A DNA stretch of 64,000 nt from Streptomyces sp. SA15 (GTDB lineage Bacteria > Actinomycetota > Actinomycetes > Streptomycetales > Streptomycetaceae): positions 241,369-305,368 of the forward strand of contig NZ_NTGE01000197.1 in assembly GCF_002291145.1 (NCBI RefSeq). Reading direction: 5' to 3'. Below are positions 52,765 through 61,792 of the stretch, piece by piece. The notes beneath the pieces are model-generated. The model had not been told where the DNA came from. It worked only from the letters and a program-made list of their open reading frames with translations, and made no database searches. Position numbers and translations under genes: made by a program. Within the stretch, counting starts at the first letter, position 1. Each line of letters begins with the position of its first letter.

Positions 52765-53739
52765 TCAGCTCTGCGGTGTGTCGTGCGATGCGATCTGTGC
52801 CGTATCGGCGGCGACCAGTCGGCCGGCCTCGACCGCGGTCTTCCTCAGCCAGATGTGCGCGGGGTCACGATCGTGCAGGGGGTGCCACCACAGGGATTCC
52901 ACCAGCCGCCCCCTGCCGAACGGCAGCTCGACAACGGCCGCGCCGCAGCCGGCGGGGAAGAGGCGGGCGGCGCGTTCCGGGACCACTCCCACCCGGTCGG
53001 TGCCGACGATCAGGAACGGCATGGTCAGGAAGTTCTCGATGGCGATCTCGACCCGCGGTTCGATGCCCTGGGCGTGCAGCCCGTGCAGGGGCGAGAAGCC
53101 CGTCGCCGGGAAGTGGTAGGGCAGCACCCAGGGACGTGCGGCTAGTGCCTCCGGGGTCAGCGGCGCGGAACTGACCGTGTCGGCGGAGACTACGCACACC
53201 CAGCGATCCTCGTACAGGTCGATGGCCGGGGCATTCGCCAACAGGCCCTGCGCCAGCAGCATGCCGTCAACGGTGCGCAGATGCTCCGGTGCGTGGCGGA
53301 CGATGTGCGGGGTGTTGTGCTCGAACCGCAGCCGCACCCCCGGTGCCGCCTCGCGCACCAGGCCGGCCAGCGTCCGGCCGAAGGTGGCCAGATGCATATC
53401 GGTCACCACCAGGGTGAATTCGCGCCGTGCGTGGGCGGGTTCGAAGGCGGGGCGGGTCTGGAAGACCCGGTCCGCCGAGCCGAGCGCCTGCGCCGTGTGC
53501 GCGGCCAAGCGCTCGGCCAGCGGGGTGAGCTCGTACGCGTTCCCCACTCGGGTGAGCAGTTCGTCGCCGAAGTGGCGGCGCAACCGGGCCAGCGCGGCAC
53601 TCACGGTGGGCTGACTCAGACCCAGCCGCTGAGCCGCCCGGGTCACACTGCGCTCCTGCAACAGCGCGTCCAACGGCACCAACAGGTTCAGATCCAGACC
53701 CACGCCGCCAGGCCTCCGCGCACTATTGCTGTTGTCCAT
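52765..53739 (-). CDS. LysR-family transcriptional regulator
   Basis: A 324-residue LysR protein. The winged helix is LLVPLDALLQERSVTRAAQR with LGLSQPTVSAALARLR; the effector domain contains FTLVVTDMHLATFGRTLAGL and VGVVPERAARLFPAG. The start at 53739 (MDNSNSARRPGG) is likely; an upstream ATG is possible. It may regulate the amidohydrolase and SGNH genes, which follow it on the same strand. Confidence 0.87.
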   Translation of the reverse strand: MDNSNSARRPGGVGLDLNLLVPLDALLQERSVTRAAQRLGLSQPTVSAALARLRRHFGDELLTRVGNAYELTPLAERLAAHTAQALGSADRVFQTRPAFEPAHARREFTLVVTDMHLATFGRTLAGLVREAAPGVRLRFEHNTPHIVRHAPEHLRTVDGMLLAQGLLANAPAIDLYEDRWVCVVSADTVSSAPLTPEALAARPWVLPYHFPATGFSPLHGLHAQGIEPRVEIAIENFLTMPFLIVGTDRVGVVPERAARLFPAGCGAAVVELPFGRGRLVESLWWHPLHDRDPAHIWLRKTAVEAGRLVAADTAQIASHDTPQS

Positions 53740-54139
53740 GGCCAGCATAGGCGGTCTCGGATGTCCGAAACTCCTGGCGAGCGGCGGGGATTGGGCCCGC
53801 AGGCACGCCGGACTGGATGGGCGGTTGGAGCTGTTGGCCGCAGTAGCGGCCGCTATTGTGGACGCCCACCGCGTCGCACCGAGGCGGAGCCGCATGGCTG
53901 CCGGCCGATCGCACGGCTCTTCGAAGCCGTCACCCGGCGCTGGCTCAGCCTCCTGCACGACAACCTCGCGGCGGTCGCGGCCGACACCCGGTCATCAGCG
54001 CCCGAACGGTGGCTCCCAGGTGGCTCGGCGATGTCGAGAACACCGCAGCTCTGGGCCTGGTCTTGCAGGTGTCCGGACAGCTGTGCGGAAAGATTGAAGA
54101 CAAAAGCAAAGTGGCGCGTGCCCGCATTACGGTGGGCAC
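53740..54139. other. Region between LysR and methyltransferase remnant
   Basis: 400 bp. A plus-strand frame around 53856-54115 contains WLGDVENTAALGLVLQVSGQ and a different frame contains IARLFEAVTRRWLSLLHDNL, which suggests a shattered gene, but I cannot name it. Confidence 0.3.
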
Positions 54140-54925
54140 ATGCCGCCGATACCGGAGCAGTCAGGCCCCTCCGAGGACGAGTTTCATTCACACCGACACG
54201 TGGCGGAGTCGTTCGGTGTGGACGCGAGCGTTATGACCGGACGCGGCCCCGCTATCCCGACGCCCTGGTGGAGCGGATCGTCGCCGCCAGTCCTGGACCC
54301 GACATCCTGGACGTCGGCTGCGGTACCGGCATCGCCGCCCGGCAGTTCCACGCCGTCGGCAGCCGGGTGCTCGGCGTCGAGCCGGACGGCCGCATGGCCG
54401 AGTTCGCGCGGCGCAGCGGGCTCACGGTCGAAGTAGCGACCTTCGAAGCCTGGGACCCTGTCGGCCGGACCTTCGACGCGGTCGTCTCCGGGCAGGCCTT
54501 GGCACTGGGTGGACCCGGTCGTCGGCGCGGCCAAGGCGGCCCGCGTACTGCGGCCCGACGGCCGGCTGGCGGCGTTCTGGCACGGTTTCCAGCTTCCCCC
54601 CGACCGGCGGACGCCTTCGCCGCGGTCTACCAACGGGCCGTGCCCGATGTGCCGTTCGACCTCCAGTTGGTCAAGCGCCCTCTGGAGGCGTATCAGGCGA
54701 CGTTCACCAAGGTGGCCGACGCGTTGCGAGAGGTGGGCGGGTTCGGTGACCCGCAGGAGTGGCGATACGACTGGCAGCGGTCCTCCACGCGCGACGAATG
54801 GCTGGACCAGCTGCCGACCCTCGCGGAGCTCACCCAACTCCCGTCGGACAAGCAGGCGCAGGTGTTTGCCCTACACCACGGTGGCCGTCACAGCGGCGCG
54901 AACCGGCGCCTCGGACCCGTTCTGA
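54140..54925 (+). pseudogene. Class I SAM-dependent methyltransferase with several frameshifts
   Basis: Pieces in different frames give one methyltransferase: EDEFHSHRHVAESFGVDA (frame 1), then RYDRTRPRYPDALVERIV and PDILDVGCGTGIAARQFHAV (frame 2), then DPVVGAAKAARVLRPDGRLA (frame 3), then AFAAVYQRAVPDVPFDLQLV (frame 2), and finally YTTVAVTAART. At least three single-base changes (near 54228, 54505, 54597) and damage near 54865 would have to be repaired. Several lesions in one gene favour true decay. Confidence 0.75.
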
Positions 54926-55024
54926 CGATCCGTGCGCCGCGCGCGAGGACGTCGGCTTCCCGCTACATCACTGGCCGAAGTAGGTGATCGGCGACTCCGG
55001 CGAATCTGCCAGGCCTACGGTTTC

Positions 55025-55038
55025 CGACCGAGCGGTCG
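55025..55038. promoter_or_regulatory. Inverted repeat upstream of the gamma-lyase gene
   Basis: CGACCG-AG-CGGTCG, perfect 6-bp arms, in the leader of the PLP enzyme gene (160 nt upstream), just before an AT-richer stretch TTTTATTGTACT. The form is typical of TetR operators. Confidence 0.4.
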
Positions 55039-55197
55039 TTTTATTGTACTCTAGGGTCACCTTAGTGAACTGGAGTTCCCTGAAGCTTGTTGCCTGAGCG
55101 GCCTCGGGGTCATCCCGGGGCCCGTCCGACGGCAGCAGCCGGATTGCTCCACCAACCACCGGGGCACAGACCGACCACAGTGATCCGAGGAAGTCCC

Positions 55198-56427
55198 ATG
55201 CCGAACCCGAGCACTCCGCCCTCCCGGCCCGACAAGCACGATCCGGCCACGCTCGCCTTCCAGTCCCAGGCGGTGCACTGCGGGAATCAGGCCGACGCCG
55301 GCACGGGCGCGATCCGTACACCGATCATCATGGCGAACTCCTACAGCCTGCCGGAAGACCCGTTCACGCTCGACCCGGACAATCCCGACCTGCTCGTCTA
55401 CACCCGCGAGTCCGGCGCGAATCAGCTAGGGCTCCAGGCCAAGCTCGCCACCCTGGAGGGAGGCGAGGACGCGGTCGTGCTGGGCAGCGGCATGGCGGCT
55501 TTGTACGCCGCGTTCTTCACGCACCTGCGCGCCGGGGACCATGTCATCGTCTCCGATGTCACGTACAGCGCCGTGTGGCGGCTGTTCGCCGAACTGCTGC
55601 CGGTCAAGTCGGGCATCGAGGCGACGTTCGTCGACGTCACCGACCTCGATGCGGTGCGCGCTGCGATGCGTCCCACCACGCGGATCATCCACACCGAGGT
55701 CATCGCCAACCCGACCGTCAAGACAGCCGACATCCAGGCCCTGGCGGACATCGCCCATGCGGCAGGCGCGCTGCTGACCGTGGACTCCACCTGTACGCCC
55801 CCACCGCTGTTCCGCCCCCTGGAGCACGGCGCCGACCTGGTGATGCATTCCCTGACCAAGTACATCAACGGGCACGGCGACGCGATGGGCGGTGCTGTCA
55901 TCGGGCCGCGGGAGCTGGTCCTCCCGATCAAGGCCGAGGCCATGATCAACGTCGGTGCCGCCATCTCCCCGTTCAACGCATGGCTGATCTCCCGCGGTTC
56001 CATCACGCTGCCGCTTCGCCTGCGTCAGCACTTCGCCGGCGCCCAGCGCGTGGCGGAGTTCCTCGACAGTGACCCCCGCGTGCCGCACGTCGCCTACCCG
56101 GGACTTCCCTCGCACCCTCAGCATGAGCTCGCCAAGCGGCAGTTCGCCGGGCAGGGCTTCGGCGCGCTGATCGCGTTCGCTCTCGATGCCGAGCACGACA
56201 CCCGCAATGCCTTCGTCAACAGCCTGCGGCTGATCACCTCCGCGGTGTCTCTGGGCCACGACGAGACCCTCATCGTCTACGAGGACACCGCCGCCGACCG
56301 CGCCGCCATGTTCCCCGAGGAGTTCCGAACCCACGGCCTGCTGCGTCTGGCGGTGGGGCTCGAAGACCCCGACGACCTGATCGCGGACCTGGCCGCAGCC
56401 CTGGACACGGCGGTGCCCACGCCCTGA
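55198..56427 (+). CDS. Cys/Met metabolism PLP enzyme (gamma-lyase type)
   Basis: A 409-residue fold-type I PLP enzyme of the cystathionine/methionine gamma-lyase family. The PLP lysine lies in MHSLTKYINGHGDAMGGAVI, and the N-terminal arm contains VYTRESGANQLGLQAKLATL. It could split methionine, cystathionine or a related thioether; the sequence does not decide which. ATG 55198 follows GAGGAA. It converges on the Ni/Co transporter gene. Confidence 0.86.
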   Translation: MPNPSTPPSRPDKHDPATLAFQSQAVHCGNQADAGTGAIRTPIIMANSYSLPEDPFTLDPDNPDLLVYTRESGANQLGLQAKLATLEGGEDAVVLGSGMAALYAAFFTHLRAGDHVIVSDVTYSAVWRLFAELLPVKSGIEATFVDVTDLDAVRAAMRPTTRIIHTEVIANPTVKTADIQALADIAHAAGALLTVDSTCTPPPLFRPLEHGADLVMHSLTKYINGHGDAMGGAVIGPRELVLPIKAEAMINVGAAISPFNAWLISRGSITLPLRLRQHFAGAQRVAEFLDSDPRVPHVAYPGLPSHPQHELAKRQFAGQGFGALIAFALDAEHDTRNAFVNSLRLITSAVSLGHDETLIVYEDTAADRAAMFPEEFRTHGLLRLAVGLEDPDDLIADLAAALDTAVPTP

Positions 56428-56620
56428 CACAGGTCCCGGGCGGCGACGCGGAGAAGTACCGCCGGTTCGTTGCCCCAGACATGGCCGGGGCAGTGCGGCC
56501 CGTCGGCGTGCGCCTGGTGTCCGCCGGCGGGCCGCACTACGCAGCCACCTCACAAGAAGGCCCTCTCCATGACCGGCAGCCACGACATCGCAGAGGGCAA
56601 CACTCGGCCTCTACCGGAGC

Positions 56621-57718
56621 TCAAGATCCCTGGGGTACTTCATCGGCGGCACCTTGCCGGTCGCCGTACTTCTCGGCGAGTCCGCGGTAGCGCCAGATAA
56701 CGGCGGCGGAGAGCCAGGAGGCCGCGAAGACGGCGACGACGATGTAGCCGAGCAGTTCGAAGTGGTCGGCCAGGGAGGCGTAGGCGGTGAGGAATCCCCT
56801 GGTTCCGGTGGCGTCGGCCACGAGTCCCGCGACGTAGACACTGGCGATGACCGCGGCCACGGCCACGGTCATGCCGGTGGTGGCGATGTTGTAGTAGAGC
56901 CTGCGGGCGGGGCTTCGGTACGCCCACGAGTACAGGCGTGTCATCAGCATGCTGTCGGCGGTGTCGAAGGCACTCATTCCCGCGGCGAAGAGCAGCGGGA
57001 GGGAGAGCACGGCGAGGATGGGCAGGCCGGTCCCGTGCGTCGCTGCGCTGGCGGACAGGGCGAGCAGGGTTATCTCGCTGGCGGTCTCCAGGCCTAGGCC
57101 GAACAGGATCCCGACCGGGTACATGTGCCATGACGAACGGATCAGCCCGTGGATGCGGCGGCCGAGGAGGCGGTTCATCAGGCCCCGGTTGAGCAGGTGC
57201 AGTTCGAGTTCGCCCTGGTCGAGCCGACCCTCCGTCATACGCCGCCACAGACCGACGATGCCGGTCAGCACCATGAGGTTGAGCACGGCGACGAGCAGCA
57301 GGAACAGCACGGCCACGATCTGTGAGACCAGGCCGCCCACGTGACGGAAGGTGCCGATGCCCGAGCCGGCGGCGCCCGCGGCGAGCGCGACGACGAAGGC
57401 GAGGGCGAGCACCACGGTGGAGTGACCCATGGCGAAGAAGAAGCCCACGCCGACGGGTCTGCGTCCACGTTGCATCATCAGTCTGGTGGTGTCGTCGATG
57501 GCTGCGATGTGGTCGGCGTCGAAGGCGTGCCGCACCCCGAGTGTGTAGGCGAGGGTTCCGGCTCCGGCGAAGGCCCCGGCGCCGGCCGGGCCGCTCGCGT
57601 AGAAGAGGTACAGGCTCCATCCGATGACGTGCAGGGCGGCGATGACGCCGACGATGCCCGTGATGCGCAGCCGTTCGGCGCGGGTCCATCGGCCGGCGGT
57701 GATGGTCGTTGTGGTCAC
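56621..57718 (-). CDS. nhlF: Nickel/cobalt transporter, NiCoT family
   Basis: About 365 residues, eight membrane helices. It has the NiCoT signature RHAFDADHIAAIDDTTR in the second helix, GFFFAMGHSTVVLALAF and GILFGLGLETASEITLL. Its place at the end of a cobalt-type nitrile hydratase operon matches NhlF of Rhodococcus, so cobalt is the probable ion. Two GTG codons near 57720 are possible starts; 57718 has the better ribosome-site spacing (AAGGA, nine bases). Confidence 0.88.
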   Translation of the reverse strand: MTTTTITAGRWTRAERLRITGIVGVIAALHVIGWSLYLFYASGPAGAGAFAGAGTLAYTLGVRHAFDADHIAAIDDTTRLMMQRGRRPVGVGFFFAMGHSTVVLALAFVVALAAGAAGSGIGTFRHVGGLVSQIVAVLFLLLVAVLNLMVLTGIVGLWRRMTEGRLDQGELELHLLNRGLMNRLLGRRIHGLIRSSWHMYPVGILFGLGLETASEITLLALSASAATHGTGLPILAVLSLPLLFAAGMSAFDTADSMLMTRLYSWAYRSPARRLYYNIATTGMTVAVAAVIASVYVAGLVADATGTRGFLTAYASLADHFELLGYIVVAVFAASWLSAAVIWRYRGLAEKYGDRQGAADEVPQGS

Positions 57719-57866
57719 ACACACATCCTTGGCAGGGGCACCGCGCGGTGCCGTGGGTCAGCAGCGAGAGGGGGCGGGCCGCACCCGCTGGACGTGAGTC
57801 ACTTGCGGGTGCGGCCTGGCGGACGGGAGGAAACGGACGTCCTGGTGGTCCGGGCCGTGGAACGGG

Positions 57867-58175
57867 TTACGCCTCGAGCTGGGCGCGTATGTCGTCCTGG
57901 GCGACCAGATCGTGATCGACCAGTACGCGTTCGAGCGCGGCGAGCCAGTGCTCGTAGTACTGCCAGCTGCCCTGCTCGGCCGCGTGGGCGGACTCCCATG
58001 AGCCGATGGCGGCGATGAGCCGCTGCTGGAACGCGTCCCAGGGGTAGTGGCCGAACTCCGAAAGGGCGACGGCGACGCCGAACGCGCGGCGCTGCCAGTC
58101 GGCGTCGAAGGTGGGTGCGTTCGTGTCGGTGACGCAGCTTTCGTGCAGGGGTGCGGTGGTGGCGGTGGCCTCCAT
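57867..58175 (-). CDS. Nitrile hydratase accessory protein
   Basis: A 102-residue protein resembling the N-terminal part of the nitrile hydratase beta subunit: FDADWQRRAFGVAVALSEFG, WDAFQQRLIAAIGSWES and YYEHWLAALERVLVDHD. Small proteins of this kind help insert the metal and activate the alpha subunit. ATG 58175 follows AAAGGGG. It lies 46 nt after the alpha subunit gene. Confidence 0.88.
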   Translation of the reverse strand: MEATATTAPLHESCVTDTNAPTFDADWQRRAFGVAVALSEFGHYPWDAFQQRLIAAIGSWESAHAAEQGSWQYYEHWLAALERVLVDHDLVAQDDIRAQLEA

Positions 58176-58221
58176 GGGATCCCCTTTCTGTGTTTGTGGT
58201 TTCTCTGTGTGCGGGTGCGAC

Positions 58222-58845
58222 TCAGGCGGCGGGTGAAGGGACCTCGGCGATGCCGATCATCGATTCGGTGGTGACCAGGGCGGCGAGTTCCTCCTCGGTC
58301 ATGCCGTCGGTTCCGGCGGGCCGCTGCGGAACGACGAACCAGCGGGAATGACCGCTGCTGTCCCACACGCGCATTTCGACGGACGGGTCGAGGTCCAGCC
58401 CCATCTCCTTGAGCACCACACGGGGTTCCCGGGCAGCTCGGGCGCGGAAGGTCGGGTCCTTGTACCAGTACGGCGGGAGGCCCAGCACGGGCCAGGGGAA
58501 GCAGGAACACAGGGTGCAGATGACCAGGTTGTGCACGCCGGGGGTGTTGGCCACGGCCTGCAGGTGCTCGCCTTCGGCACCGTCCATGCCGATGGGGAGG
58601 TCGAGTTCCGCGACCGCGGCCGGCGTGTCCTTGACTAGCCGTTCGGCGAACTCCGGATCGGTCCAGGCACGGGCGACGATCTTGGCTCCGTTGAGCGGCG
58701 TCATGTCGGTCTCGAAGTAGCCGAGCACCTTGTCGACGGTGGCGCCGGTGATCACACCCTTCTCGATGAGCAGGGCTTCCAGCGCCCGCACGCGGGCGGC
58801 GTTGCGGGCTTCGCGGTCCTCGGGGTAGCCGAACTGCACGGTCAC
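58222..58845 (-). CDS. nthA: Nitrile hydratase alpha subunit, cobalt type
   Basis: A 207-residue alpha subunit. The metal-binding motif is C-T-L-C-S-C (C110, C113, S114, C115, in LVICTLCSCFPWPVLG). Thr after the first cysteine is typical of non-corrin cobalt enzymes, while Fe enzymes usually have Ser. With the beta subunit it hydrates nitriles to amides in the cytoplasm. GTG 58845 overlaps the beta stop (GTGA) behind GGAGGA. Confidence 0.94.
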   Translation of the reverse strand: MTVQFGYPEDREARNAARVRALEALLIEKGVITGATVDKVLGYFETDMTPLNGAKIVARAWTDPEFAERLVKDTPAAVAELDLPIGMDGAEGEHLQAVANTPGVHNLVICTLCSCFPWPVLGLPPYWYKDPTFRARAAREPRVVLKEMGLDLDPSVEMRVWDSSGHSRWFVVPQRPAGTDGMTEEELAALVTTESMIGIAEVPSPAA

Positions 58846-59594
58846 TGCTGTTCCTCCATCACAGGGGTTAGGTAGGCCTGGTAGAGCTCGCCGTAGAGCA
58901 CGGCGCCGGGTTCGGCGAGTTCTCCCCAGATGCCGGCCGGTTCGAAGCGGACGGCGTAGACGGGCATGGGCTCTCCGATGCCGTCGGGGCCGGTGGAGCA
59001 GAAGTAGCCGTAGTTTCCTTCGAAGACGCGCTCCACGGTGCCGGTGCGGCCGCGCAGGTTGCCCGGCAGCCGGGTGTGCTCGGTGGGCGGCACGTCCTTG
59101 ACGGTCACCCGGTCACCGACGGCGAAAGCCGGGGACTCGGCCGGCCCCTGGCAGGGGGAGTCGCCCGCGCGCAGGTAGCGGATGACCTGGTCGTCGATGC
59201 CTTCGTCCCCGCCCCCGGGCAGTTCGAGTTCCGGCTCCTGGAGATACTCCGCGGCCTTCGCCTCCAGTTCCTCCTCGGTGATGTAGCCCTGGGAGACGAA
59301 GAACCCGCTGATGCCGCCGAGCCACTTCTCGTAGTAGCGGTACTGGAAGTAGGCGAAGGGGTGCATCGCCTCGGCGCCCTTGCGCAGGTCCGCCCAGGTC
59401 CAGATGGACGAGAGGGCGGTGGGCACTTCCTCGATCGGGTACCGGGGCACGGCGTCGCCGAGGTGGGCGCTCAGGCCCATCATCGCGACGTGGACGCCGA
59501 AGATGCGCTGCTCCCAGTCCTCGACGAAGACGCGGGGTTCGTAGCTGACACGGCCGAGGTTTTCCAGGCCGCCCAGGTGGTGCTGCAGCTTCAT
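58842..59594 (-). CDS. nthB: Nitrile hydratase beta subunit
   Basis: A 250-residue beta subunit: the N-terminal helical part (MKLQHHLGGLENLGRVSYEP, MHPFAYFQYRYYEKWLGGIS) and a C-terminal SH3-like barrel (FAVGDRVTVKDVPPTEHTRL, YAVRFEPAGIWGELAEP). Beta-before-alpha order is that of cobalt enzymes such as those of Rhodococcus rhodochrous J1. ATG 59594 overlaps the DUF1097 stop (ATGA) behind GGAAGG. Confidence 0.94.
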   Translation of the reverse strand: MKLQHHLGGLENLGRVSYEPRVFVEDWEQRIFGVHVAMMGLSAHLGDAVPRYPIEEVPTALSSIWTWADLRKGAEAMHPFAYFQYRYYEKWLGGISGFFVSQGYITEEELEAKAAEYLQEPELELPGGGDEGIDDQVIRYLRAGDSPCQGPAESPAFAVGDRVTVKDVPPTEHTRLPGNLRGRTGTVERVFEGNYGYFCSTGPDGIGEPMPVYAVRFEPAGIWGELAEPGAVLYGELYQAYLTPVMEEQQ

Positions 59595-60115
59595 GACCGT
59601 CCTTCCGGGGTCGGCTCAGCGGCCGGGCGTGCGGTCATCGCGGCTCCCCAGTACTCCGAGGCGATGCCGAACACCGCGCCCAGGACCATGGACAGCGCCG
59701 CGACGAGTGCCGGGTTGCTGATGGCCGCGGTGGTGATGCCGTGGCCGGTGGCGGCCACCGTGCCCACCGTGGAGGCGAAGCCCCACACGACGGCCGGGAT
59801 CTTCGACAGCAAGGGAATCTTCGACGCCTGCACCATGGCGGCGCTGCCTACACCCACGGCGACGGCGGCGACGGCGGTGCCACCGCCCAATGCGTGGATG
59901 ACCAGCAGTGTCAGCGAGGCGATCACAATGCCGGTCAGGTTCGAGGCGATCGACCTCACCAGGCCATCGGTGCCGGCTCCGAGGATGAAGAAGGAGGCCC
60001 AGGCGATGAAGATGACCCAGACCGGAATGGTCAGGACGGTCGCGGTCATCAGCGTGGCGACTCCTCCGAGTACGCCGATACTGATTGACAAAGCATCTAG
60101 CTGGCGCATGGCCAT
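59591..60115 (-). CDS. DUF1097-type membrane protein, first gene of the nitrile hydratase operon
   Basis: A 174-residue protein with about five membrane helices (ISIGVLGGVATLMTATVLTI, IPVWVIFIAWASFFILGAG, NLTGIVIASLTLLVIHALGG, GFASTVGTVAATGHGI, ALVAALSMVLGAVFGIASEY). It resembles DUF1097 (YcdZ-like) proteins, whose function is unknown. Translational overlap with the beta subunit gene suggests a linked role, possibly uptake of a nitrile or release of an amide; this is inference. ATG 60115 follows AGAGGAG. Confidence 0.78.
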   Translation of the reverse strand: MAMRQLDALSISIGVLGGVATLMTATVLTIPVWVIFIAWASFFILGAGTDGLVRSIASNLTGIVIASLTLLVIHALGGGTAVAAVAVGVGSAAMVQASKIPLLSKIPAVVWGFASTVGTVAATGHGITTAAISNPALVAALSMVLGAVFGIASEYWGAAMTARPAAEPTPEGRS

Positions 60116-60130
60116 AACACTCCTCTGACA

Positions 60131-60149
60131 CCGAGTTCTTACGACTCGG
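60131..60149 (-). promoter_or_regulatory. Leader hairpin before the nitrile hydratase operon
   Basis: CCGAGT and ACTCGG arms around a 7-nt loop lie in the leader about 16 nt before the first start codon and just before its ribosome site. It may influence translation or be an operator. No riboswitch class was recognised. Confidence 0.4.
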
Positions 60150-60392
60150 CGAAAATTCGTGACCGAACATGGGCAGGCAAAAATGGCCCGCTGAGGTGCG
60201 GAAGAGGATGGGGTGCCCTGACGTGAAAGGTTCATATAAGGCCCGGCCGGCGGTACCGAATCCGGTACTTCGAATGCCTCGATTCTTGCCGCATAGCTAC
60301 TGGCGGGGGCACGCTCGACCGCAGATGCCTTCGGCGCCGATTGTGTCGGCTATGGCACGGCAAGACACCAATAGGTTCCGGCCACTTTGTTT

Positions 60393-60407
60393 CAGTTAAA
60401 TTAACTG
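60393..60407. promoter_or_regulatory. AT-rich perfect inverted repeat between nitrile hydratase and GlxA-type genes
   Basis: CAGTTAA-A-TTAACTG (7-bp arms, one central base) in the 591-bp divergent region. An AT-only core is exceptional in DNA of this GC content and suggests a protein-binding site. The rest of the gap holds no gene that I recognise. Confidence 0.5.
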
Positions 60408-60706
60408 CGACTCAACAAATGATTTCTGCTGTTGACGTTCACAGCCTTCTGATATAGACGCAGAAAAGCCACCCAAGCCTGTCGGTGAGGCATTGGGAGG
60501 CCATAGGTCGATATGAGGCTGGAACCATCAGGTCTTGGTGCGGTTAATATTCCTTCCCATCCAGGATTCAGACCCCGGACACCCGGGATTCGCTCGGCTT
60601 CCACGCTCCCGCCTTGCGGGACTGGAGCCAAGGGCTGCAGCGGACATACGAGCCACGATTACGGACACGCGGGGAAGCCCCACACTCCCCCAGAGGAGGG
60701 CGGACC

Positions 60707-61792
60707 ATGAACCGGAACATCGCGGCAGCGGACAGCGGCACCGAACGGACGATGGTCTTCGTGCTGTACGACAAGGTGACACTGCAGGACGTGGCGGCAC
60801 CGCTGGAGATCTTCGCCCGGGCCAACGACTTCGGGGCCCGCTACCGCGTGCTGCTGGTCTCGCCCACGGGGCAGCCGGTCGGGACAACCGCGTTCACCCG
60901 GCTGAGCGCGGACATGCCCGTCGCCGACGCCCCCGACTCCATCGACACCCTCCTGGTCCCGGGAGGTGTTCCGGCCGACTTCACCTTCGCCCCGGGCACG
61001 CATGACATACCGGAGGAGCTGACCCCAGACACGGTCCCCGAGGCACTGACGGCGGTCCGCGAGCTGGCGCCCCGGGCGTCGCGGATCGCCTCCGTCTGCA
61101 CCGGGGCCTTCGTACTGGCCGCCCTCGGGATGCTGGACGGACGCCGAGCGACGACCCACTGGGCCCACTGCGCGCGGCTCGCCCGGGAGTACCCCCGCGT
61201 CAAGGTGGATCCGGACGCCCTCTTCGTCCAGGACGGCCCCTTCGTCACCGGCGCCGGCATCAGCGCCGGCATCGACCTGGCCCTGGCCATCGTCGAGAAC
61301 GACTACGGCACCGCCCTCGCCCGCAGGGTCGCCCGCTGGATGGTCGTCTTCCTACAACGTCCCGGTGGGCAGGCCCAGTTCAGCGTCTGGTCCGAGGCCG
61401 GCGCACCCGCCACGCGCGGCCTGCGCCAAGTCCTGGACACGGTGGTCCTCGAACCCGCCGCGGACCACTCGACTGCCGCGATGGCCGCCCGCGCCGCGGT
61501 GAGCGAACGCCACCTGGCGCGGATGTTCCGCGAGGAAGTGGGCATGACGCCCGCCCGCTACGTGGAGCAGACCCGGCTGGAGGCGGCCAAGCTTCTCCTG
61601 GTGACCGGCGACGAAAGCCAGGAGTCCGTCGCACGGCGTGCCGGCTTTGGCTCGCCGGAGACGATGAGACGGATCTTCCGCCGCAATCTCGGAGTCTCGC
61701 CGGGCAGCTACCGCAGCCGGTTCCGTACCACCGGCATCGACCCCCGGGAGCCGGAGTCCAGTCAGCATGACGGATCCGGTGATCTCCTTTGA
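60707..61792 (+). CDS. GlxA-family regulator (DJ-1/PfpI domain plus AraC helix-turn-helix)
   Basis: A 361-residue protein. The DJ-1/PfpI part (about 15-190) shows MVFVLYDKVTLQDVAAPLEI, DTLLVPGGVPADFTF and SVCTGAFVLAALGMLDGRRA; the AraC part (about 240-330) has AARAAVSERHLARMFREEVG and VARRAGFGSPETMRRIF. It starts at ATG 60707 behind AGAGGAGGG. It is divergent from the nitrile hydratase operon and could control it; AraC-type activators are known for nitrilase genes. Confidence 0.86.
   Translation: MNRNIAAADSGTERTMVFVLYDKVTLQDVAAPLEIFARANDFGARYRVLLVSPTGQPVGTTAFTRLSADMPVADAPDSIDTLLVPGGVPADFTFAPGTHDIPEELTPDTVPEALTAVRELAPRASRIASVCTGAFVLAALGMLDGRRATTHWAHCARLAREYPRVKVDPDALFVQDGPFVTGAGISAGIDLALAIVENDYGTALARRVARWMVVFLQRPGGQAQFSVWSEAGAPATRGLRQVLDTVVLEPAADHSTAAMAARAAVSERHLARMFREEVGMTPARYVEQTRLEAAKLLLVTGDESQESVARRAGFGSPETMRRIFRRNLGVSPGSYRSRFRTTGIDPREPESSQHDGSGDLL

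Noticed and set aside
58222..58845. Iron-type nitrile hydratase
   Set aside because: The motif has Thr after the first cysteine (CTLCSC), the gene order is beta-alpha and a Ni/Co transporter follows; all three point to cobalt.
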